Assembly: GCF_030814715.1 (NCBI RefSeq)
Contig: NZ_JAUSVO010000002.1
Coordinates: 806,001 to 870,000 of the forward strand
DNA: 64,000 bases
Reading direction: 5' to 3'
Origin: Kaistia dalseonensis
GTDB taxonomy: Bacteria; Pseudomonadota; Alphaproteobacteria; Rhizobiales; Kaistiaceae
A program made the translations under genes and the position numbers. This document shows, in pieces, positions 1-6,363 of this stretch (the first letter of the stretch is position 1; the number at the start of each line of letters is the position of its first letter). Under the pieces are notes generated by a model that made no database searches, was not told the origin of the DNA, and was given only the letters and a program-made list of their open reading frames with translations.

Positions 1-413
1 CGTCCATCGGTCTGGAGTGGCGCGACGAGCGCCCGCAGCCCGTTATAGCCGGATTGGGAATCGCGGCTGTTGAATGCGACAGTCCGGCCCCGAAAATCCG
101 CGATACCGTCGAGCGCGAGGTCCTTCCGCGTGACGAGCCGGCTGCGATAATCGCTGCCAGTGCAGCCTTCGGCCGCGTAGCAGAAGGCGCCGACCACGCG
201 GACATGGTGCGACAGCCCTTGGACCAGAGGGTAGCCGCAAGCCTGGCTGATGAGGAGGTCCGGCGCGCGCCAATGGGCGGCGAGGTCATCCGGCCATGCC
301 AACTGGGCCGGTACATCGGCAAGGCCGCGCTCTGCCAGCTTGGCGGCTAGCACGCCCCAGAAGCGCTCGACTGCTGCTGGGTCGACGCCATACATGGGCA
401 GCGAAGCGATCAT
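1..413 (-). CDS. PhnD-type substrate-binding protein (partial)
   Basis: The reading frame begins with ATG at 413 (MIASLPMYGVD) and runs off the window edge, so only about 137 N-terminal residues are visible. The stretch includes DLLISQACGYPL, YRSRLVTRKD and FRGRTVAFNSRDSQSGYN, the pattern of periplasmic-binding proteins of the phosphate/phosphite/phosphonate (PhnD) type, which typically contain a GYP near residue 60 and a DSxSGYN motif. No signal peptide is seen at this start, so the protein may be cytoplasmic or use another start. Its ATG overlaps the TGA of the upstream desaturase gene by four bases (ATGA), so the two are probably translationally coupled. The ligand cannot be told. Family call is fairly secure; the role is not. 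Confidence 0.7.
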   Translation of the reverse strand, partial: MIASLPMYGVDPAAVERFWGVLAAKLAERGLADVPAQLAWPDDLAAHWRAPDLLISQACGYPLVQGLSHHVRVVGAFCYAAEGCTGSDYRSRLVTRKDLALDGIADFRGRTVAFNSRDSQSGYNGLRALVAPLQTDG

Positions 414-1408
414 GCCGCGTGGTTCGGTTCCGTCCCCTCACCCGCCGCCAATCGGCTGGGCGCGCGGCCGAAGGGGTGGCTCGGGCGATCATGCGGCGTG
501 AAAAGATAGCGCCGTGCGACGTCGAAATAGGTCCGGTAGACGAGGCCGTCATTCTCGGCGATCAGCCGCTCGCGATTGGCGCGATACCAGGCGGGCAGCT
601 CGTACCACGGCTTGGTCGGCAGTGCGTGATGGGCGGCGTGGAGATTGTTGAACAGGAACAGCGGCCCGAGCAGCCACGATCCCTCCACGATGGCCGTCCG
701 CTCGATCACATTGGCCTCGGCCCGGTGTTCGGCAAAGGAGCGGATGAGCAGGATGGCGGTGCCGGGATAGACGATCGCGAAGAGATAGAAAGCGAGGTTC
801 ATGTCGGCGACGAAGACGAGCCAGGCCAGAACTGGCGCGACATGCAGCAGATGCGCGCTCCAGATGCGGCGCGTGGTTCGATCGCCGGCCCAGATCTTCC
901 CCGCCTCGTCGCGCAGGAACCGTCCGATATTCCAGAATGGTCCGATCAGCATCCGCCCCGCGAGCGTCGATTGCGCCCAGACCAGCGCGCGGCCGATCGG
1001 GCCGAGCGAGCGCCAGCCTTGCTCCGACCAGTAATAGGATTCCGGATCGTCGAGCGGATCGGTCAGGCGGTCGTCGACATGATGGATGAGATGGGAGATC
1101 CGGTAGCTCTCATAGGGAAGCCAGAGCGACAGTGGGATCGAGGCGAGCTGGCGGTTCAATCCGCGCCAGCGGGTCGGGTGGCCGTGCAGCATTTCGTGCT
1201 GCAGCGAAGAATGCGCCGTGATCAGCACGGCGCCGACGAGTGATACGAGCCAGAGCGGCATGGCGGCATGAAAATAGGTCACCGCTGCCCAGCCGAAATA
1301 GACGGCGAGGACCAATGTGAGCGTCGGCCATTCTATGGCATGGGCCGAAGCGCGCACCGCCTCGGCGATCCGGGCGTCACGCGCGCTTTCCTGGGTGATA
1401 TCGGACAT
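410..1408 (-). CDS. fatty acid desaturase family protein
   Basis: Membrane di-iron desaturase of about 332 residues. The three histidine boxes are visible: HEMLH (in LQHEMLHGH), HLIHH and HAAHH. They would bind the di-iron centre that introduces a double bond or hydroxyl into an acyl chain at the cytoplasmic membrane. Hydrophobic segments flank the boxes (for example TLVLAVYFGWAAVTYF and LHVAPVLAWLVFVADMN). I chose ATG 1408 (MSDITQESA) over an upstream ATG at 1483 because the extra 25 residues look like non-coding translation. The Shine-Dalgarno is weak. The stop overlaps the start of the partial binding-protein gene downstream. The substrate is unknown; the family also includes beta-carotene hydroxylase-like and sphingolipid enzymes. 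Confidence 0.88.
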   Translation of the reverse strand: MSDITQESARDARIAEAVRASAHAIEWPTLTLVLAVYFGWAAVTYFHAAMPLWLVSLVGAVLITAHSSLQHEMLHGHPTRWRGLNRQLASIPLSLWLPYESYRISHLIHHVDDRLTDPLDDPESYYWSEQGWRSLGPIGRALVWAQSTLAGRMLIGPFWNIGRFLRDEAGKIWAGDRTTRRIWSAHLLHVAPVLAWLVFVADMNLAFYLFAIVYPGTAILLIRSFAEHRAEANVIERTAIVEGSWLLGPLFLFNNLHAAHHALPTKPWYELPAWYRANRERLIAENDGLVYRTYFDVARRYLFTPHDRPSHPFGRAPSRLAAGEGTEPNHAA

Positions 1409-1840
1409 GGAGGCTTTCGAAAGGATCGGTGAAGGCAGGACTGACAATGCGTCGGCTAGACAGCCGGCCGGGCCAGACAACACGAATCCGCGGGGCGAAA
1501 GCCGGACGAAATCCCCGTAAAACCGCGCGACTCAGCGCATCGAGTGTGATATGTGCCGCGGCGTTTCGCAACGCCCGGCTGCGTTCGCGCGGCAGGTCGG
1601 TCCGTGCTTCGTGCAGTGACCGGATGCGCTCTCAGTAACGACATCATCAAAACGTCCGTCGATCGGGACATGGCGTGCGGTGAAGGCCCGCGCCTAGTTT
1701 CAGCCGGGATCCTACACGGGCGCGGCCAAGCCGGCGTTCCAATTTTCCGAGGCGCTGAGAACGGCTTGCTCCCATTGCGCGCAAGCCGGCAATGAATTCG
1801 CCCTGACGGCACGGCCTCGCCGATCACGAAGCCGTGAGGC
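1409..1840. other. non-coding stretch, no gene recognised
   Basis: Between the desaturase start and the promoter motif at 1841 I find no convincing gene on either strand. The short open frames have no recognisable protein pattern and no good ribosome-binding site. One frame on the + strand stays open from 1698 (after a TAG at 1695) straight into the Met-rich peptide gene at 2067, but it has no ATG before 1992. It may be chance in GC-rich DNA or a decayed gene. Confidence 0.5.
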
Positions 1841-1869
1841 TGTAACGAAACTGGCGGCGCGTCCGTATT
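1841..1869 (+). promoter_or_regulatory. putative ECF-sigma promoter for the Met-rich peptide/cytochrome b/MsrP/MsrA operon
   Basis: The sequence GGCTGTAACGAAAC (TGTAAC at 1841-1846) is followed after 17 bases by CGTATT at 1864-1869. The same 14-base block, with CGTAAC after the same 17-base spacer, lies upstream of msrB on the other strand. GTAAC-type -35 elements with CG-rich -10 elements are typical of ECF sigma factors, including SigF-like factors of alphaproteobacteria that control MsrP-type operons. If used, it gives a leader of about 190 nt before the ATG at 2067. No sigma or anti-sigma gene lies in the window. Confidence 0.6.
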
Positions 1870-2066
1870 GCCTATCGAGACCGAGCGCCAACGCCGCGAA
1901 GGCCGCTCCCGAATACATCGAGATCATAGCGCCGCGTCTTCGTCGCGACGTTCAGAAGATCGGAGACCGCAAGGTCACCGAACGCCTCGCCATGGCCCGA
2001 AGCCGGTGGCGATCCCAGAGGGCACACAAACCGTGTGCGAAACGACCATCAAGGATGTCTCAGATC

Positions 2067-2357
2067 ATGAACACGCTCTCCCGGACTTTCGCCCTTTCCC
2101 TGTTCGCGCTGACGCTCGGCGGCGGCATCGCCCAAGCCGAAGACGCGATGAAGCCCGATGCGATGGCCTCGGATTCCATGATGGCCGACTGCCTGAAGAA
2201 GGCCGACATGGAGACGGACGCGATGAAGAAGCAGGCGATGGCGGAGGCCTGCAACACGGATTCGATGGCCTCCGACGCCATGAAGCCGGATGCCATGGCA
2301 CCCGACGCGATGAAGCCCGATGCGATGGCGCCGGACGCCATGGCGCCCGCCAAGTAA
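2067..2357 (+). CDS. secreted Met-rich MxKDx-repeat peptide
   Basis: A 96-residue protein with a Sec signal peptide (about residues 1-24, cleavage after GGGIAQA) and a mature part of about 72 residues containing 13 methionines. The mature part is built from DAMKP, DAMAP and DSMAS pentapeptide-like repeats, matching the family named pentapeptide MXKDX repeat protein. It also has two cysteines (DCLKK, EACN). Met-rich periplasmic peptides of this kind (MrpX in Azospira) act as sacrificial oxidant sinks that are regenerated by a methionine sulfoxide reductase. Its position as first gene before a cytochrome b, an MsrP-like enzyme and MsrA fits that role. ATG 2067 is preferred because the signal peptide starts there; ATG 2055 is a possible alternative adding four residues. 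Function is inferred, not shown. Confidence 0.8.
   Translation: MNTLSRTFALSLFALTLGGGIAQAEDAMKPDAMASDSMMADCLKKADMETDAMKKQAMAEACNTDSMASDAMKPDAMAPDAMKPDAMAPDAMAPAK
2274..2348 (+). repeat. in-frame tandem repeats coding for DAMKP/DAMAP units
   Basis: Two 30-base units coding for DAMKPDAMAP followed by one 15-base unit DAMAP, at the 3' end of the Met-rich peptide gene. Third codon positions differ between copies (GAC GCC, GAC GCG, GAT GCG), so the amino-acid repeat is kept while the DNA has drifted, which suggests selection on the protein repeat. Confidence 0.85.
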
Positions 2358-2390
2358 CGGGCCACTCGATAACGAGTTGCGATCACGCTG

Positions 2391-2419
2391 GCGGACCGGG
2401 TGCATATCGCCTGGTCCGC
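2391..2419 (+). other. inverted repeat between the Met-rich peptide and cytochrome b genes
   Basis: GCGGACC (2391-2397) and GGTCCGC (2413-2419) form a perfect 7-bp stem with a 15-base loop. It lies in the 97-bp gap between two genes of a probable operon. There is no T-run, so it is not a classical terminator. It could stabilise the upstream mRNA or attenuate read-through, giving more peptide than enzyme. Confidence 0.4.
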
Positions 2420-2454
2420 TACGCATTGTTCAGGCGCACCAGGGAAGGCCCGAC

Positions 2455-3300
2455 ATGGTCACCATCGACGCCGACGCCAGACCGGCCACCAGGATCCTGG
2501 TGAAGCGGCATGCGCTGTCCGTGCGTATCACGCACTGGATCAATGTCCTCTGCCTGAGCTTCCTCATCCTGAGCGGCCTGCAGATCTTCAATGCGCACCC
2601 CGCGCTCTATTGGGGGCAATACGGCGCCGATGCCGACACGCCGTTCATTGCGATCGAAGCCGTCCGGGACGGGGATGGCCTGCGCGGGGTCACGACGATC
2701 GGTCCGGTCTCGCTGACGACGACCGGCGTGCTCGGCGTATCGAGCTATAATGGCCAGGAGCGCGCCCGTGCCTTTCCCTCATGGCTGACGATACCGAGCT
2801 ATCGCGATCTCGGCATGGGGCGGTACTGGCATTTCTTCTTTGCCTGGCTCTTTGCCATCAACGGTGCCGTCTATCTGGTCTACGGTTTCATATCGGGCCA
2901 TTTCCGCCGCGATCTGGCACCGAAGCTCGAGGAATTGAAGCCGGCCCATATCGGGCATGAGATCATCACCCACGCCCGGCTCGACTTCCCGAAGGGCGAG
3001 GCGGCGCGTCGCTACAACGCGTTGCAGAAGCTCGCTTATCTCGGCGTCGTGGTCCTGCTGGCGCTGATGGTCCTGACCGGCCTCACCATGTCGCCCGGTG
3101 TCAATGCGATCGTTCCCTGGCTCGTCGATGTCTTTGGCGGCCGGCAGTCGGCCCGCACCATCCATTTCATCTGTGCCACGCTGATCGTCGCCTTCATCAT
3201 CGTGCACCTCGTCATGGTCCTGCTATCGGGCGTCTGGAACAACCTGCGCTCCATGGTGACCGGCCGCTATGCGATCAGGCTCGAAGGACCGCGGACATGA
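2455..3300 (+). CDS. cytochrome b/b561-type membrane protein (redox partner of the MsrP-like enzyme)
   Basis: About 281 residues with four hydrophobic helices: near residues 22-45 (ITHWINVLCLSFLILSGLQ), near 130-150 (YWHFFFAWLFAINGAVYLVY), near 190-212 (GVVVLLALMVLTGLTM) and near 235-262 (ATLIVAFIIVHLVMVLL). Histidines in THW, YWHF, TIHF and IVHL are likely ligands of two b haems, as in the Ni-hydrogenase/cytochrome b561 family. The family carries electrons from the quinone pool to a periplasmic partner. The next gene, a molybdopterin enzyme, overlaps by four bases (ATGA), so the pair likely works together as MsrQ and MsrP do, although this protein is not the MsrQ fold. The ATG at 2455 has AGGGAAGG just upstream. 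Confidence 0.85.
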   Translation: MVTIDADARPATRILVKRHALSVRITHWINVLCLSFLILSGLQIFNAHPALYWGQYGADADTPFIAIEAVRDGDGLRGVTTIGPVSLTTTGVLGVSSYNGQERARAFPSWLTIPSYRDLGMGRYWHFFFAWLFAINGAVYLVYGFISGHFRRDLAPKLEELKPAHIGHEIITHARLDFPKGEAARRYNALQKLAYLGVVVLLALMVLTGLTMSPGVNAIVPWLVDVFGGRQSARTIHFICATLIVAFIIVHLVMVLLSGVWNNLRSMVTGRYAIRLEGPRT

Positions 3301-4070
3301 AAAAGCTCCTGACCCGCCGCAGCTTCATCGTCGGCTCGACGATCGGCGCCGGCCTGTCGCTTTCCGGCTGCGACGTGCTGACCGGCAGCGACAGCTTCAG
3401 CCGCGTGCTGAAACTCGGCGAAACGATCACCATGGGTGCTCAGCGCCTCTTTCTCTCCGACAAGGCACTCGCGCGCGAGTTCACCGAGGCCGACATGTCG
3501 CCGGTCTTCAAGTCGAACGGCACCCACAGGCCGGACAGCGCCGAATATGCGGCGCTTGCCGAAAACAACTTCGTCGATTGGCGCCTCGTCATCGATGGAC
3601 TTGTCGACCAGCCGCTCAGTCTTTCGCTGGCCGAACTGAAACGATTGCCCTCCCGCACCCAGATCACCCGGCATGACTGCGTCGAGGGCTGGAGCGCTAT
3701 CGGCAAATGGACCGGCGTGCCGCTCGGCCTGCTGCTGCAGGCGGCCCGCCTCAAGCCGAACGCGCGCTATCTCGTGTTCCACTGCGCGGATGAATATGAA
3801 AAGACGCTCGACGGCACCGGCCAGTATTATGAGAGCATCGATCTGGTCGATGCCTTCCATCCGCAGACCATCCTCGCCTATGGCATGAATGGTACCGATC
3901 TGCCGATCCCGAACGGGGCGCCATTGCGCCTGCGGGTCGAGCGCCAGCTCGGCTACAAGCACGCCAAATATCTGATGCGGATTGAAGCGGTCGAGAGCTT
4001 CGCCGCGTTCGGGCGCGGCAATGGCGGCTTCTGGGAAGATCGCGGCTACGAATGGTACGCCGGGATTTGA
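3297..4070 (+). CDS. MsrP/YedY-like molybdopterin-dependent oxidoreductase, Tat-exported, likely lipoprotein
   Basis: 257 residues of the sulfite-oxidase-fold molybdopterin family. The N-terminus has a twin-arginine motif (LTRRSFIVG) and a hydrophobic stretch ending LSLSGC, a good lipobox with Cys25 followed by Asp. It is therefore probably a Tat lipoprotein held on the periplasmic face of the inner membrane. Cys128 (TRHDCVEGW) is the likely molybdenum ligand. The C-terminal part has the family's typical RVERQLGYKHAKYLMRIE. The closest described role is reduction of methionine sulfoxide in periplasmic proteins (MsrP) with electrons from a membrane haem protein. It overlaps the cytochrome b gene by ATGA and sits between a Met-rich peptide and MsrA, which supports this role. 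Nitrate- or sulfite-related activity cannot be excluded by sequence. Confidence 0.85.
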   Translation: MKKLLTRRSFIVGSTIGAGLSLSGCDVLTGSDSFSRVLKLGETITMGAQRLFLSDKALAREFTEADMSPVFKSNGTHRPDSAEYAALAENNFVDWRLVIDGLVDQPLSLSLAELKRLPSRTQITRHDCVEGWSAIGKWTGVPLGLLLQAARLKPNARYLVFHCADEYEKTLDGTGQYYESIDLVDAFHPQTILAYGMNGTDLPIPNGAPLRLRVERQLGYKHAKYLMRIEAVESFAAFGRGNGGFWEDRGYEWYAGI

Positions 4071-4145
4071 ATGCGCGTGCCGGGTGAACCGGCACGCCGC
4101 CGACACCACATGAAGGTCCACACCCAGTTTTCGAGGAGATCGGAC

Positions 4146-4919
4146 ATGATGTTTCAATCCAGTCGCACGGGGTCGATGAGCGCGGAAGCCGTAAGCAGGG
4201 CGATGGCCTTGCCGGCCCGCAATGTTCGTCGCGGCCTGCTGGCCGGTCTGGTCGCGTTGCCCATTCTCATCCTGTTCGGTCATGGGCTCGGCCATGCGGC
4301 CGAGGACGCGGTCGTGATCCCCGCACCGATCGTGGACGAGGCGGCGAGCGGCACGTCCGAGGTGGCGGTCCTGGCCGGTGGCTGCTTCTGGGGCGTGCAG
4401 GGCGTGTTCCAGCACGTCAAGGGCGTCAAGAATGCCGTATCCGGTTATGCCGGCGGCGCGGCCGACACGGCTCAATACGAGACGGTCAGCCGCGGCGATA
4501 CCGGCCATGCGGAATCGGTCCAGATCACCTTCGATCCGCGCGAGGTCAGCTATGGCCGTCTGCTGCAGATCTATTTCTCGGTCGCCCACAATCCGACCGA
4601 GCTGAACCGCCAGGGGCCCGACACCGGCACGCAATATCGCTCGGCGCTGTTCCCGATGAACGCGGAGCAGGCGAAAGTCGCCGCAAGCTATATCGCGCAG
4701 CTCGACAAGGCGAAGCTGTTCCCGGCGCCGATCGTCACCCGGATCGAGCCGTTCAAGGGCTTCTATCCGGCCGAGGCCTATCATCAGGACTTCCTGACCT
4801 TGAACCCGAGCTATCCCTATATCGTCTATAATGATCTGCCGAAGGTCGAGAACCTGTCGCAGGTCTTCCCGAACGAGTATCGCAAGGATCCCGTTCTCGT
4901 CGGCGCGACGAAATCCTGA
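4146..4919 (+). CDS. msrA: peptide-methionine (S)-S-oxide reductase MsrA, exported form
   Basis: 257 residues. The catalytic motif GCFWG has its cysteine at residue 80, and the conserved GYAGG, YETVSRGDTGHAE and HNPTELNRQGPDTGTQYRS blocks are present. The enzyme reduces the S epimer of methionine sulfoxide in proteins. It carries a 50-residue N-terminal extension with RRGLLAGLVALPILILF and an AxA-like end (LGHAAED), so it is probably exported or membrane-anchored in the periplasm; usual MsrA is cytoplasmic. ATG 4146 is chosen because AGGAG lies seven bases upstream; an in-frame ATG at 4071 has no such site. It follows the MsrP-like gene by 75 bp, likely the same operon, and ends at a strong hairpin. 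Confidence 0.95.
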   Translation: MMFQSSRTGSMSAEAVSRAMALPARNVRRGLLAGLVALPILILFGHGLGHAAEDAVVIPAPIVDEAASGTSEVAVLAGGCFWGVQGVFQHVKGVKNAVSGYAGGAADTAQYETVSRGDTGHAESVQITFDPREVSYGRLLQIYFSVAHNPTELNRQGPDTGTQYRSALFPMNAEQAKVAASYIAQLDKAKLFPAPIVTRIEPFKGFYPAEAYHQDFLTLNPSYPYIVYNDLPKVENLSQVFPNEYRKDPVLVGATKS

Positions 4920-4933
4920 GCGCCTGGTACAAA

Positions 4934-4960
4934 GGAAGCGGCCGATCAGAGGCCGCTTCC
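4934..4960. terminator. bidirectional terminator between msrA and msrB
   Basis: GGAAGCGGCC (4934-4943) and GGCCGCTTCC (4951-4960) form a perfect 10-bp stem with a 7-base loop in the 61-bp gap between convergent msrA and msrB. Short T-runs follow on both strands (GTTT on +, TTTG on -), so it can serve both genes. Confidence 0.8.
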
Positions 4961-4980
4961 CGCGTTTCAAATGGAGTGAT

Positions 4981-5481
4981 TCAGGCGGCGCCGGCGGGCA
5001 CGAAGGTCATGGCGACGCCGTTCATGCAATAGCGCAGGCCCGTCGGCTCCGGTCCGTCATTGAAGACATGGCCGAGATGGCCACCGCAGCGGCGGCAATG
5101 CACCTCGGTGCGCGTCATGAAGAGTGAGGTGTCCTTCCGCGTGCCGACCGCATTGTCGAGTGGCGCCCAGAAGCTCGGCCAGCCCGTGCCGCTGTCATAT
5201 TTCGTCGTGGACGAGAACAGCGGCAGCGCGCAGCCCGCGCAATCGAAGGTTCCCGCGCGCTTTTCATGATTGAGCGGGCTGGTGAACGGTGTCTCGGTCC
5301 CTTCCCGGCGCAGCACGTCGAACTGATCGGCGGTGAGGATCTTGCGCCATTCGGCCTCCGTCTTGGTGATCTCGAAGGTTTCGGCGGCCTCGGCCGGCGT
5401 GGTCCGGCCGATCCGACCCGCCAGGACGAGAGCGAGGCTCGAGCCACCCAGCGCGAGCAGGGCATTGCGGCGTGTGATCAT
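4981..5481 (-). CDS. msrB: peptide-methionine (R)-S-oxide reductase MsrB, Tat-exported
   Basis: 166 residues. Zinc-binding pairs CAGC (Cys81, Cys84) and CRRC (Cys129, Cys132) and the catalytic Cys152 in RYCMNG are in place, with the family's WPSFW and GGHLGHVF. The enzyme reduces the R epimer of methionine sulfoxide. The N-terminus MITRRNALLALGG with a following hydrophobic run and AEAAE is a twin-arginine signal, so the protein should act in the periplasm. It converges on msrA, and its own upstream region carries the same ECF-type motif as the Met-rich peptide operon. MsrA and MsrB together would repair both epimers outside the cytoplasm. Confidence 0.95.
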   Translation of the reverse strand: MITRRNALLALGGSSLALVLAGRIGRTTPAEAAETFEITKTEAEWRKILTADQFDVLRREGTETPFTSPLNHEKRAGTFDCAGCALPLFSSTTKYDSGTGWPSFWAPLDNAVGTRKDTSLFMTRTEVHCRRCGGHLGHVFNDGPEPTGLRYCMNGVAMTFVPAGAA

Positions 5482-5531
5482 GACGATACTCCCGGTGCTT
5501 CGCGATCATGCGAAGAGGTTGGTTCGTCGGA

Positions 5532-5560
5532 GTTACGTTAGCGAAGCCCGTTTCGTTACA
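5532..5560 (-). promoter_or_regulatory. putative ECF-sigma promoter of msrB
   Basis: On the minus strand TGTAAC (5560-5555), preceded by GGC, is followed by GAAAC and, 17 bases after the hexamer, by CGTAAC (5537-5532). The 14-base block GGCTGTAACGAAAC is identical to the one at 1838-1851 and the spacer length is the same. It lies 51 bp upstream of the msrB ATG, a normal promoter distance. Confidence 0.7.
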
Positions 5561-5605
5561 GCCACATCGGTCACGACACGGTGAACCGAGCGCTCGCCCC
5601 GCCGA

Positions 5606-6247
5606 TCAGCGCGGCCGGTAGACATGCGCGACGGCCCCGGAGGGGAAGGGTGTCTGGCTCACCAGGGTCAGTTCCAGCGGCTTTTCGAGCTTGGAGAACA
5701 GCGGCAGACCCCGGCCGATCGCGACCGGGTGGATAATCAGCTGATATTCGTCGATCAGGCCGGTCGCGACCAGGCTCTGCGCGAAGCTCGCGCCGCCATG
5801 GGCAATGATGTCCTTGCCGGGTTCGGCCTTCAGCTTGGTGATTTCCTCGGCGATATCGCCGCTCGCCACGCGTGAACTGGTCCACTCGGCCAGAATCGCC
5901 GGGTCCGGAGGCGCGCCGTCCGTCCGTTCATGCAGCCTCGCGGCATCGTCGAGCGCATGCACTGTCGGCTCGGCGCCGGGGGGCGCAAGCGTGCCGCGCC
6001 GGGAGAAGATGACCTTGGGGATCGCATTCATCGGCGGCGCATAGGGTTCGGTCGAGGACGGCCAGTAGGCGACCATGTCCTGATAGGTCCGGCTCCCCAT
6101 GATGTGGAGGCCTCCTCGCCAGAGCCCCTCGATGATCCAGGCGCTCGCCGCGTCGTCGAAGCCCTTCATCAGCCAATCGACCTCGCCGTTCGGCCCGCCG
6201 ACGAAGCCATCGAGTGACATCGACATCTTCAGGATCAATCTGCGCAT
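5606..6247 (-). CDS. dihydrofolate-reductase-family (RibD C-terminal domain) protein
   Basis: 213 residues beginning MRRLILKMSMSLDGFVGGPNG, the usual start of stand-alone RibD_C/DHFR-fold reductases, followed by a GSRTYQDM segment and IIAHGGASFAQSL near residue 150. Members bind NADPH and reduce unknown pterin- or flavin-like substrates; most are uncharacterised. It is a single gene, upstream of the msrB promoter but pointing away from it, so no clear partner is visible. The fold assignment is secure and the substrate unknown. Confidence 0.85.
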   Translation of the reverse strand: MRRLILKMSMSLDGFVGGPNGEVDWLMKGFDDAASAWIIEGLWRGGLHIMGSRTYQDMVAYWPSSTEPYAPPMNAIPKVIFSRRGTLAPPGAEPTVHALDDAARLHERTDGAPPDPAILAEWTSSRVASGDIAEEITKLKAEPGKDIIAHGGASFAQSLVATGLIDEYQLIIHPVAIGRGLPLFSKLEKPLELTLVSQTPFPSGAVAHVYRPR

Positions 6248-6363
6248 GGAGTGCCCTTTTCAGTTAGCGGCGATATGGCTCACCGTTCCAGGCCAAGGAC
6301 GAATGGAGGCGACGGGCACCGACATTCGATCGCGTCTTTCGGGAGCGAAAGGCGGCCCGCCCG

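Noticed and set aside
3267-4970. 567-residue frame on the - strand across msrP-like and msrA genes
   Set aside because: Antisense to two genes with intact motifs and a clear ribosome-binding site for msrA; no family resemblance.
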